DNA of 39,825 nucleotides from FCB group bacterium. GTDB taxonomy: Bacteria; Zixibacteria; MSB-5A5; GN15; JAAZOE01. The stretch lies in NCBI GenBank assembly GCA_024231695.1, contig JAAEQF010000392.1, positions 1 through 39,825 of the forward strand, read 5' to 3'. The notes under the pieces are model-generated. The model did not search any database, was not told where the DNA came from, and saw only the letters and a program-made list of their open reading frames with translations. Made by a program: the position numbers and the translations under genes. The number at the start of each line of letters is the position of its first letter. Position 1 is the stretch's first letter. Shown here in pieces: positions 19,799 through 27,342 of this stretch.

Positions 19799-20967
19799 TT
19801 GATGCCAGTCCATTAAAATCAATTACCCTTTACCCGTTGCCGCTTTTGAAGTTGGGCGCGTGGCGTAAATCGTTGGGTGATGAGTGCGTGATATTTTCCG
19901 GCAAGCTGCCGACTTTGGGCGCGTTCGATGAAATTTGGTTGACAACTCGCTTTACCTATGATATACCGTTTGCAGTAGGGATGGCAAAGGCAGCCAGAGA
20001 ACGCGCCGGGCGCGTGTGGGTGGGCGGCATATCCGCCACGTTATTACCTGAATATTTCGAGCGCGAAGGGCTTGAGGTTCACAGGGGGCTATTGCCTGAC
20101 GCTGAAAAGTTTTCTCCTGACTACTCTTTATTGAGCGAGAGGCCAGCGTATAGCATAAGCCACACAAGCCGTGGGTGTATCCGCAAGTGCGGCTTTTGTA
20201 TGGTCAGTAAACTTGAACCGACCTTTAAGAATCGTGATGGATGGGAGAACGATTTGCACCCATCCACGCACAAGGTGTTATTTTACGACAACAACTGGCT
20301 GGCAAAAGAGCTAGAAGATTTTAGGGCCGACGTTGACAAGTTGCGGGGGTTGGTAGCCGATGGGCGCATAACCAAGATTGACTTTAACCAGGGGCTTGAC
20401 GCTCGACTCGTTACGGACGAAATAGCCAACTTGTTGCAGGGGTTGCCCATCAAGCCAGTGCGCTTTGCGTTCGACGGGATGCACGAGGATGGGCATTATC
20501 AGCGGGCGGTAGAGATGATGGCGGCGCGTGGGTTTCGGGAGTTTATGACCTACGTGCTGTATAATTTCAAGGACACACCGAAGGACTTTTATTATCGGTT
20601 GCGGGAGTCTGTGAGGTTGACACAAGAATTGCCCGTTAATTATGTTGGTTCTTTTCCAATGCGATACCAGCCGATACTTGAAGCCGATAGGGGGCGGTCA
20701 TTTGTCGGCAAGCATTGGACAACAACCGCCAAAAAAGGATTTATGAATATCCTGCAAATCCAATCACTGAGTGGGCAAGTAACTTGTGCGGGAGGGCACT
20801 TCGACAGCAAGTTGCAAGAGTTTGAATACTGGTTCGGCAAAACCGCCGATGAGTTTGACCGCTTGCTTTCATATCCGCATATACGCGATTTGATGAAGCG
20901 CAAAAAGGGCGCGTTGCGAATGAGGCGCGCGCGGGGATTTGGGATAACTCCCACCCGTTTGGGATAA
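19783..20967 (+). CDS. Radical SAM enzyme
   Basis: 394 residues. Cys132-x3-Cys136-x2-Cys139 (GCIRKCGFC) is the radical SAM 4Fe-4S motif, preceded by a Rossmann-like N-terminal half (1-110; GAFDEIWLTTRF, VWVGGISATLLPEYF) like the cobalamin-binding part of B12-dependent radical SAM proteins, though the usual DxHxxG motif is not seen. Downstream strands (KIDFNQGLDARL, RFAFDG, EFMTYVLYNF) fit the TIM-barrel core. C335 and others could bind a further cluster. It would cleave SAM to a 5'-deoxyadenosyl radical; the substrate is unknown. Its place between ParB-like and terminase genes makes phage DNA a candidate, by analogy with radical SAM enzymes in phage base-hypermodification clusters. Confidence 0.88.
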   Translation: MRIALVDASPLKSITLYPLPLLKLGAWRKSLGDECVIFSGKLPTLGAFDEIWLTTRFTYDIPFAVGMAKAARERAGRVWVGGISATLLPEYFEREGLEVHRGLLPDAEKFSPDYSLLSERPAYSISHTSRGCIRKCGFCMVSKLEPTFKNRDGWENDLHPSTHKVLFYDNNWLAKELEDFRADVDKLRGLVADGRITKIDFNQGLDARLVTDEIANLLQGLPIKPVRFAFDGMHEDGHYQRAVEMMAARGFREFMTYVLYNFKDTPKDFYYRLRESVRLTQELPVNYVGSFPMRYQPILEADRGRSFVGKHWTTTAKKGFMNILQIQSLSGQVTCAGGHFDSKLQEFEYWFGKTADEFDRLLSYPHIRDLMKRKKGALRMRRARGFGITPTRLG

Positions 20968-20994
20968 TTTGGGAAAAGTCTAATAGGGGTTAGG

Positions 20995-21321
20995 ATGCCA
21001 ACGTACAACACACAGCAGTTTATAAAGGCCATTCCCGGCACTGGCGGCATTATCAGCCAGATTGCCAAGACGGTCGGCTGTGCGTGGGATACGGCGAAGA
21101 AATACATCGACACGCACCCGACCGTCCGCCAGGCTTGGGAGAACGAGCGGAACGTCATAACCGACCGGGCGCAACATAACATACTCGCCGCCATAATTGA
21201 CGGGGATTTGCAGATGTCGAAATGGTGGTTGCAGGTTAAAGACCCTGAATTTATAGAAAAGCGGGAACTATCAGGTAATATTGAGCTTGTGTGGCCTGAG
21301 GTGTTAAACGATGAGAGTTGA
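20995..21321 (+). CDS. terS: Terminase small subunit
   Basis: 108 residues with an N-terminal HTH (about 17-42: GGIISQIAKTVGCAWDTAKK, then YI and DTHPTVRQAWENE), the standard layout for small terminases that recognise the packaging site and feed the large subunit. ATG at 20995 after AGGGGTTAGG. Overlaps the large subunit gene by 11 bp. Call is from motif type and position. Confidence 0.8.
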   Translation: MPTYNTQQFIKAIPGTGGIISQIAKTVGCAWDTAKKYIDTHPTVRQAWENERNVITDRAQHNILAAIIDGDLQMSKWWLQVKDPEFIEKRELSGNIELVWPEVLNDES

Positions 21322-22492
21322 AATGCCGCATCTTCATCCAGCACAAGAAACCGTTCGCGCTACGGCGGCGCGTTTCAAAGTTCTGGCCTGTGGGCGGCGC
21401 TGGGGCAAAACGCTGTTAGGGACGGCGCTATGCTTGGAGACCGCCGCCAAAAAGGGGCGCGCGTGGTGGGTGGCACCGTCCTACAAGATGGGCGCGGTCG
21501 GCTGGCGTGGCGTGCGGATGTTGGCCCAACAGATACCCGGCGCGCGCATTGGAAAAGTCGACCGCATCGCTGAGCTTCCCGGCGGTGGTAGCGTGCAGGT
21601 GCGCAGTGCCGACGACCCGCAGAGTTTGCGGGGGGATGGGCTAGACTTTGCCGTTTTGGATGAGTGCGCTTTTATGCGGGAAGAAGCGTGGACTGAGGCA
21701 CTAAGGCCAGCGTTATCAGATAGGCGCGGCGGTGCTTTGTTTATCAGCACACCGAAGGGGCATAATTGGTTTTGGCGTTTGTGGGAGCGAACCCGTGACG
21801 GCGACGACTGGCACGGCTGGCAATTCCCAACCAGTGCTAACCCGTTTATCGATGCCGCCGAAATTGAAGCGGCGCGGGGTGTACTTCCTGAGCGGGTGTA
21901 TGAACAAGAATATTTAGCGCAATTCCTAGACGATGCCGGCGGCGTATTCCGTGGCGTGATGAGCGCCGCAACCGCAACCCCACAGGATACACCGATAGAC
22001 AAGCATCAATATGTTATTGGCGTAGACTGGGGGAAGTCGAATGATTTCACGGTGTTAACCATCGTTGACTTGGATACGCGCGAGGTGGTATACCTCGATA
22101 GGTTCAACCAGATTGATTATGTGGTGCAAGCGGGGAGACTAACGGCGCTTTATGAGTTGTTCCAACCTACCACGATGATTGTTGAAAAGAACTCGATAGG
22201 GGAGCCGCTCATTGAACGCTTGCAACGTGACGGCCTGCCCATAACGCCATTCAACACCACGAACGCCAGCAAAGCCGCCGCGATCGACGCGCTGGCGCTG
22301 GCGTTTGAGCGTAAAGACATCAAGATACCCAACGACCCTATACTGATAGGGGAGTTGCAAGCCTACGAAATGCAACGGCTCCCCAGTGGTACATTCAGGT
22401 ATAACGCGCCGCAGGGAATGCATGATGATTGCGTGATGAGCCTGGCGCTGGCTTGGCACGGGGCAGAGCGCCCGCGTTGGCTCATTCATTAA
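21311..22492 (+). CDS. terL: Terminase large subunit
   Basis: 393 residues. ATPase half: Walker A-like CGRRWGKT (27-34) and Walker B FAVLDE (113-118). Nuclease half: D239 in VIGVDWGKSND, E292 in MIVEKNS, and D372-D373 in GMHDDCVMSL, the RNase H-like metal site. It packages DNA into the prohead and cuts it. The start at 21311 or 21323 (MPHLHP) cannot be separated; both overlap or abut terS. Shorter than many TerL (450-500), but all motifs are present. Confidence 0.95.
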   Translation: MRVEMPHLHPAQETVRATAARFKVLACGRRWGKTLLGTALCLETAAKKGRAWWVAPSYKMGAVGWRGVRMLAQQIPGARIGKVDRIAELPGGGSVQVRSADDPQSLRGDGLDFAVLDECAFMREEAWTEALRPALSDRRGGALFISTPKGHNWFWRLWERTRDGDDWHGWQFPTSANPFIDAAEIEAARGVLPERVYEQEYLAQFLDDAGGVFRGVMSAATATPQDTPIDKHQYVIGVDWGKSNDFTVLTIVDLDTREVVYLDRFNQIDYVVQAGRLTALYELFQPTTMIVEKNSIGEPLIERLQRDGLPITPFNTTNASKAAAIDALALAFERKDIKIPNDPILIGELQAYEMQRLPSGTFRYNAPQGMHDDCVMSLALAWHGAERPRWLIH

Positions 22493-22501
22493 GGCGGATT
22501 T

Positions 22502-24580
22502 ATGACACGTAAAGCGATTGGCAATATATCACTGACAACTCTGGATGAATTCCTTGATTGGGCCGCCAACGAGAACGGCACCGACCACACGCCCGGCGCG
22601 ATATACCGTAACCTCGCGTGGATTTATGGCGGCATCGATATTGTGTCAAATGCCACGGCGCGGATGCCCTTCGCCATATACCGTGGAAACGAAATCGCCA
22701 CGCAATCGGGGCGTGAGTATGAGGACGTTACCGGGTCGCTCCCAGAACCTACGGATGTTCTAAAATTCACGGCGGCGAGCTTGCAGCTACTAGGGCAGGC
22801 GTACCTATCGAAGGACGTCACCAACTCGATTGTACCGGGTTTACGTCCACTGATAGCCAGTAGTATTCATTTCAAAGGCGTATCAGGCGAAACCGTGCAT
22901 TTCAAACGGGACACCGAAACCGGGAAGCAGCTTGACCTAACTCAAGACGAACTCATATATTTATGGTTGCTTGACCCTGGGGTAGAATTCGGGCCGCCGA
23001 AAGCCTTCCCGGTGCGTGCGGCGTTAGGTGCTGCGGGGGTGCTGCTTGAACTTAACTCATTCGCCGCCGGTTACTTTGCGAGCGGTGCAACCAAGCGCAC
23101 TATCCTTGCCGTACCGGGCGGAGTGCGTCCAGAGGAACGCGACCGCTTGAAGGCGTGGTGGGTACGGCTCAAATCGTGGGCGACTGAAGTCATCAACGCC
23201 GACAGCATCAAGGCGACCGTGGTCGGCGAGGGCTTGTCAGAGCTAACGAATAACGACCTAAGCACCGACAAACGCGCCGCCATTGCTTTTGCTCTGGGCG
23301 TTCCAATGTCGATGATGGACAGTGCTAGCGCTGGCGGTCTGGGCGGCGGTGGCGTGATGGAAGGCGATCGCAAACTATTATATGACAACACCGTTGTCCC
23401 GCTTGGCGCGCGCATTGCCAGCATCCTAAACGCGCAATATTTCACGGCGTTAGGTTATCGCTTTGCCTATTTACCCGATACACTTGACGTATACCAACAG
23501 GAGGAGAGCGACCGCTCAGGCGCTTTCAGCACCTACGTCGGCGCGGGGATGCGTCCAGATATAGCCGCTACAATGCTAGGGCTAGAAGTGCCCACGGATA
23601 TTGACCCGGCAATGACTGCCGCTTTTGAGAGTGATGAACCAGAAGAGGAGCCGATACCCGATGAAGAGCCAGAACCAGAACCCGAACCAAGTATCGAAGA
23701 CGACCTCAAACGCTGGCGGCGCAAAGCCCTCAAACGTTTTGACGAAGGGCATATCGAAAAGGCGCTTTCGTTTGACTCGACCGCCATACCTTCACTTTTA
23801 CAGGCTTTCATCTCAAGTAGTTTGTCATGGGTCCGAACTACCGCCGACATCGAATATATATTCAATCCCCAAGAAAACGTCAAATCCTTAGACGCCTACA
23901 TCAAAGCCATTGACAGCGAAGGCCCACCGCGCGCCGCCGATGAACTCGAATTGCAAGCGCAGCTACAAGCTATCTTCGACCAATACGACCAGGACGCCCT
24001 CCCCTATGTACGCGGTGAAAGCGAAGAGCAGCCCGACTATGACGCACTCCGCGCGGCGCTGTTGGCTACACTCCTCACGTTCTACACGCGACTCGCCGAA
24101 CGTAACGCAATGGACGCCGCCGCCGACACTGGCGTATATGTTGACCAAGATGCACTACAAGCGGGCATAGAAGACTGGGCCGATGCGCGCGCAGATGAAA
24201 CCGTTAACGAATTGATGGGCAGTACACGCCGCTTTATAGACCGGGCGCGCCGCAAGTACGAGCCGGGAATGACTGACGACCAAACGCAAGAACTATTGCG
24301 GGGGGCATTTGGGGAGACCCGCGCGCAAACTATCAGCATAAGCGAAGTGTCAAGGGGCTTGACCGCTGGCGTATTGACTCTGGCGGCGCTATATGCTGCG
24401 CTGGGGTTGGAAACCGTTGTAATTTGGAACACTAGCCAAGATGAGTTAGTATGCCCGATTTGCGGGCCATTAAACGGCAAAGGCCCAGAGATATGGGCGC
24501 AAGAATTTCCAGGCGGCCCGGGTACGGCTCACCCCCGATGCCGGTGTTTCTCAACCGTGCGGGTAAGGCGGAAACAGTGA
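22502..24580 (+). CDS. Portal protein fused to MuF-type head morphogenesis domain
   Basis: 692 residues, two normally separate head proteins in one chain. Residues about 1-375 are an HK97-type portal: RNLAWIYGGIDIVSNATARM, then GPPKAFPVRAALGAAGVLLE and IAFALGVPMSMMD. An acidic Glu/Pro linker follows (377-402). Residues about 402-692 form the Mu F/SPP1 gp7-like minor head protein, with the C-terminal signature CPICGPLNGK (651-660) and HPRCRC (677-682). The portal is the 12-subunit DNA gate; MuF proteins sit inside the head at the portal and may be ejected. The reading frame is uninterrupted, with no internal stop or clear frameshift. ATG at 22502 is 7 bp after the terL stop. Confidence 0.9.
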   Translation: MTRKAIGNISLTTLDEFLDWAANENGTDHTPGAIYRNLAWIYGGIDIVSNATARMPFAIYRGNEIATQSGREYEDVTGSLPEPTDVLKFTAASLQLLGQAYLSKDVTNSIVPGLRPLIASSIHFKGVSGETVHFKRDTETGKQLDLTQDELIYLWLLDPGVEFGPPKAFPVRAALGAAGVLLELNSFAAGYFASGATKRTILAVPGGVRPEERDRLKAWWVRLKSWATEVINADSIKATVVGEGLSELTNNDLSTDKRAAIAFALGVPMSMMDSASAGGLGGGGVMEGDRKLLYDNTVVPLGARIASILNAQYFTALGYRFAYLPDTLDVYQQEESDRSGAFSTYVGAGMRPDIAATMLGLEVPTDIDPAMTAAFESDEPEEEPIPDEEPEPEPEPSIEDDLKRWRRKALKRFDEGHIEKALSFDSTAIPSLLQAFISSSLSWVRTTADIEYIFNPQENVKSLDAYIKAIDSEGPPRAADELELQAQLQAIFDQYDQDALPYVRGESEEQPDYDALRAALLATLLTFYTRLAERNAMDAAADTGVYVDQDALQAGIEDWADARADETVNELMGSTRRFIDRARRKYEPGMTDDQTQELLRGAFGETRAQTISISEVSRGLTAGVLTLAALYAALGLETVVIWNTSQDELVCPICGPLNGKGPEIWAQEFPGGPGTAHPRCRCFSTVRVRRKQ

Positions 24581-24585
24581 ACCGC

Positions 24586-24614
24586 TTGCAATCCAATAAA
24601 ATGTTTGCTATACT
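24586..24614 (+). promoter_or_regulatory. Candidate promoter before the 68-aa gene
   Basis: TTGCAA (24586-24591), 17 bp, TATACT (24609-24614). The -10 is consensus-like, the -35 matches 4 of 6. The expected start point falls on or next to the ATG at 24621. Confidence 0.55.
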
Positions 24615-24620
24615 GGAAAT

Positions 24621-24827
24621 ATGAAAATCAAATCATCCGTTCACCAATGCCTCTATGACGATGGACTTGATATACAAGTTTCGTTTAAGCGGCTGGGTAT
24701 AGCATTCACGGTTTCTATGCGCGGCAAGCTGGCCGCCTTCGTTATGCTGCGGATTATCGCGCCGCTTCAAATGCGGCGACGGCTGCGGGGTGATGCGAGC
24801 GCGCCGGTAGTTGGGTTTATGGATTAG
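24621..24827 (+). CDS. Small basic protein, possibly from a leaderless mRNA (68 aa)
   Basis: ATG at 24621 lies only 7 nt after a -10 box, so the transcript would begin at or near the start codon. A strand-rich basic protein (AFTVSMRGKLAAFVMLRIIA, then PLQMRRRLRGD). It lies between the portal fusion and the capsid fusion, where small head proteins or moron-type genes occur. Function unknown. Confidence 0.5.
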   Translation: MKIKSSVHQCLYDDGLDIQVSFKRLGIAFTVSMRGKLAAFVMLRIIAPLQMRRRLRGDASAPVVGFMD

Positions 24828-24844
24828 GGAGGCGATCATACTCT

Positions 24845-26800
24845 ATGGATAATACACTCAAAGCATTACGAGAAACACCCGACACGCTGACCGTCGGCAA
24901 TTATATTGTGCTATTTGGCGGGCGTGACCTGGAAGGCGTAGCTTCTCCAAGCAAAAACGCCGACGGCACAACGGGCCAATTCTTCACCGAACAGACCACG
25001 CTTGAGAGCGACTATACCAAAACGGGCCGCTTGTATGTGGATTGGGAACACGGCTGGGGCGGCGAAGGTGAGCCGCAGCGCGATAATGTGCTCGGGTATG
25101 TTGACTGGAAGACAGCCCGCGCGGATACAACCGGCGTATGGGTGGAGCGGGTCCTAAATCGCCGCTCGGAGTATATGCAATACTTGGAGCAATTGATAAG
25201 CGACGGCCTGATCGGTAACAGTAGCGAGGCTGTTGAGGATGTGGCAATCGGTGACGATGGCGAGATAAAACGCTGGCCATTGAAGCGTGACACGCTGACG
25301 GTCACACCAATGGAGCCGCGTATGATGAGCGAGAACGTTGTCACCGCACTCAAAGCACTAGGTTTTAACACGAGCGACGAAACGCCAGAGGCGCAAGCGC
25401 CAGAGGGGGCAAAAGCCCCGGCGCGCGCGGTGGATTCTGAGAACGTGAGCAAGACACCGGACGTTGTTTTTTCAGAACCTACAATAATGGAGGCTAATAT
25501 AATGCCTGACGAACAGGTAGAGACCACAGAAGTGAAAGCACTTCAAATTGATTATGGTCTTTTGGCGGCTGCGCTTGTTGATGAACAGGAGAAGCGCCAA
25601 GAGAGCAAACCCCCGGAGGCCAAGAGCGCCGGGATGATCACGAATATGGAAACCGCAGAGGACCGCAAGGTCAAAGACGGCGTGCCGCTTTATGCGACCA
25701 TCGGCGAGTTTTGTAAGGCCATCGCCGACAATCCGAACGATGCCAAGCTGGGCGCACTGCGCAGTGATGAAGCTATCAATGAAGGCGGGTTTAGTCTTGC
25801 CGGGGCGCTGGGGCCGCGCAAGGTTTCGAGCCTGAGCGCCGCAAAAGCTAAGGCTATTTCTGGGATGAGCGAACTCGTACCAGCCGACGGCGGATTGTTA
25901 GTGGGTACGGACATCCGGCCCGGAATTATGGAGCGGGTGTATAGCACCGGGCTACTGTTGCAAATGCTGAACATTATGCCCATTTCGAACACGTCAAACA
26001 GTATGACGCTTTACGGGGTGGCGGAAACCAGCCGCGCCGACGGCAGCAGGTTGGGCGGGGTGCAAGCATATTGGGCCGCAGAGGGCGATGAGAAGACCGG
26101 CAGTAAACCCAAGTTTGAGGAAATCAATTTCAAGCTGAACAAAGTTATTGGTTTGGTGTACTCGACCGATGAACTGTTGCAAGATGCCGGGGCGCTGGAT
26201 AGTTGGATTATGTCACGGCTCCCCAATGAACTACGATTCAAAGTTGAGGATGCCGTAATCCGTGGCACTGGCGGAGGGCAACCGTTGGGGATTCTTTCCA
26301 GCGCCGCCCTAATCAGCATCACCAAAGAGGTAGGGCAGGCCGCCGATACCATCGTTTCCGAGAATATCATCAAACAACGGGCACGTCGCTGGGCGGGCGT
26401 TAATGACTATGTATATCTTATAAACCAGGACACCGAGCCGCAACTGCATCAGCTCAATCTCCCCGTCGGCACCGGCGGCGCGTTGGTCTATATGCCACCG
26501 GGCGGACTCTCAGCCGCGCCTTATGGCTCACTTTACGGGCGTCCAGTTATCCCCACAGAATACAACCCCACCGTGGGCGACGTGGGCGACCTGCTTATGA
26601 TTTCACCATCTCAGTATCAAATGGTTGACAAGGGCGGCATCCAAGCCGCCGCAAGCATCCACGTTCGGTTTATCTACGATGAATCAGTATTCAGATTCGT
26701 CTATCGTGTAGACGGCAAACCAATGTGGAACTCGGAGCTGACCCCCTACCAGGGGACCAATACTCAATCGCCATTCGTCGCAATCGCGGCGCGGGCTTAG
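24845..26800 (+). CDS. Prohead protease - scaffold - major capsid protein fusion
   Basis: 651 residues. Residues about 1-165 look like an HK97-type prohead protease: GRLYVDWEHGWG (candidate His69), LISDGLIGNSSEAV (candidate Ser126 or Ser127), and TLTVTPMEPRM, the place of the family's EVSLV..P strand. About 166-265 is an Ala/Glu/Pro-rich, probably scaffold-like linker. About 266-651 is an HK97-fold capsid protein: SELVPADGGLLVGTDIRPGI, YAAE-type WAAEGDEKTGSKPKFEEIN, LLQDAGALDSWI, VIRGTGGGQPLGI and the C-terminal VHVRFIYDESVFRF-like part. Such a fusion would need self-cleavage during maturation. A perfect internal ribosome site precedes an in-frame ATG at codon 220 (separate entry). Confidence 0.88.
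   Translation: MDNTLKALRETPDTLTVGNYIVLFGGRDLEGVASPSKNADGTTGQFFTEQTTLESDYTKTGRLYVDWEHGWGGEGEPQRDNVLGYVDWKTARADTTGVWVERVLNRRSEYMQYLEQLISDGLIGNSSEAVEDVAIGDDGEIKRWPLKRDTLTVTPMEPRMMSENVVTALKALGFNTSDETPEAQAPEGAKAPARAVDSENVSKTPDVVFSEPTIMEANIMPDEQVETTEVKALQIDYGLLAAALVDEQEKRQESKPPEAKSAGMITNMETAEDRKVKDGVPLYATIGEFCKAIADNPNDAKLGALRSDEAINEGGFSLAGALGPRKVSSLSAAKAKAISGMSELVPADGGLLVGTDIRPGIMERVYSTGLLLQMLNIMPISNTSNSMTLYGVAETSRADGSRLGGVQAYWAAEGDEKTGSKPKFEEINFKLNKVIGLVYSTDELLQDAGALDSWIMSRLPNELRFKVEDAVIRGTGGGQPLGILSSAALISITKEVGQAADTIVSENIIKQRARRWAGVNDYVYLINQDTEPQLHQLNLPVGTGGALVYMPPGGLSAAPYGSLYGRPVIPTEYNPTVGDVGDLLMISPSQYQMVDKGGIQAAASIHVRFIYDESVFRFVYRVDGKPMWNSELTPYQGTNTQSPFVAIAARA
25489..25504 (+). promoter_or_regulatory. 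Internal ribosome binding site within the capsid fusion
   Basis: GGAGG (25489-25493), 8 nt, then an in-frame ATG (25502-25504). It lies just where the protease half ends and the scaffold/capsid half begins, so it decides a second start. Confidence 0.75.
25502..26800 (+). CDS. Major capsid protein from internal start (432 aa)
   Basis: Starts at codon 220 of the fusion with MPDEQVETTEVKAL. It contains a short helical scaffold-like delta region (about residues 1-45; IDYGLLAAALVDEQEKRQES) followed by the complete HK97-fold capsid. Independent initiation would give many capsid subunits per protease copy, which the roughly 415:few ratio in HK97-like heads needs. Read together with the long form, this is an overlapping in-frame gene, as in lambda C/Nu3. 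Evidence is the GGAGG at ideal spacing and the domain boundary; no protein data are available. Confidence 0.65.
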   Translation: MPDEQVETTEVKALQIDYGLLAAALVDEQEKRQESKPPEAKSAGMITNMETAEDRKVKDGVPLYATIGEFCKAIADNPNDAKLGALRSDEAINEGGFSLAGALGPRKVSSLSAAKAKAISGMSELVPADGGLLVGTDIRPGIMERVYSTGLLLQMLNIMPISNTSNSMTLYGVAETSRADGSRLGGVQAYWAAEGDEKTGSKPKFEEINFKLNKVIGLVYSTDELLQDAGALDSWIMSRLPNELRFKVEDAVIRGTGGGQPLGILSSAALISITKEVGQAADTIVSENIIKQRARRWAGVNDYVYLINQDTEPQLHQLNLPVGTGGALVYMPPGGLSAAPYGSLYGRPVIPTEYNPTVGDVGDLLMISPSQYQMVDKGGIQAAASIHVRFIYDESVFRFVYRVDGKPMWNSELTPYQGTNTQSPFVAIAARA

Positions 26801-26811
26801 GAGGTGATATT

Positions 26812-27273
26812 GTGAAAAATGTCGAGAACTTTCACGTCGTACCAGTTCTTTACCCGGTAGCAGATGCCTTCGATGGCACTGTAAACACCGACATTGTAAA
26901 ATGTGCGGGCGAGGGCGTTCTTTTCGAGATTACCAAAGGCGTTGGCACAACCGGAACAAGCACGATCACAATCGATGCTTGTGATGATGTGACGCCCAGC
27001 AACACAACCGCCGTCGCTTTTATGTATCGCGCATCAACAACCCCAGACACTTGGGGCGCGTGGACGCAGGCGACCGCAGCGGGATTTGCAACGACAGCCG
27101 GAAGCAATCAGATGTATCAGATGTACGTTGAGGGTGGCGAGCTTGCATCCGAAGGCTATGGATACGCCAGGTTGACCGCCGTCGAGGTGGCAAATGACCC
27201 TGTTTTAGGCGGGGTGACTGCCTACATCGTGACGCCGCATTACGCGCCGTTACCGTACACCGTTTTGACGTAG
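26812..27273 (+). CDS. Head-associated structural protein (153 aa)
   Basis: GTG at 26812 after GGAGGTGATATT, the same initiation cassette as two middle genes. Strand-rich, neutral, Thr/Ala-rich (VKNVENFHVVPVLYPVADAF onward); the position directly after the capsid gene is typical for a head decoration or stabilising protein. Followed by a GC hairpin, as expected for a highly expressed gene. Family assignment is by context. Confidence 0.6.
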   Translation: MKNVENFHVVPVLYPVADAFDGTVNTDIVKCAGEGVLFEITKGVGTTGTSTITIDACDDVTPSNTTAVAFMYRASTTPDTWGAWTQATAAGFATTAGSNQMYQMYVEGGELASEGYGYARLTAVEVANDPVLGGVTAYIVTPHYAPLPYTVLT

Positions 27274-27281
27274 TTTCAGAA

Positions 27282-27305
27282 AGGGGAGGGGGCAACCTCT
27301 CCCCT
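27282..27305 (+). terminator. GC hairpin with GCAA tetraloop after the decoration gene
   Basis: A 10-bp stem (27282-27291 with 27296-27305, one G-U) closed by a GNRA loop. ATAAA follows rather than a U-tract, so a partial terminator or mRNA 3'-protecting element is likely. Confidence 0.65.
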
Positions 27306-27342
27306 ATAAACTCACAATGGTTAAAATCCAGGAGGTTTACTG

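Noticed and set aside
20640-21344. 234-codon open frame on the minus strand
   Set aside because: Lies antisense to the radical SAM and terminase small subunit genes, both with clear motifs.
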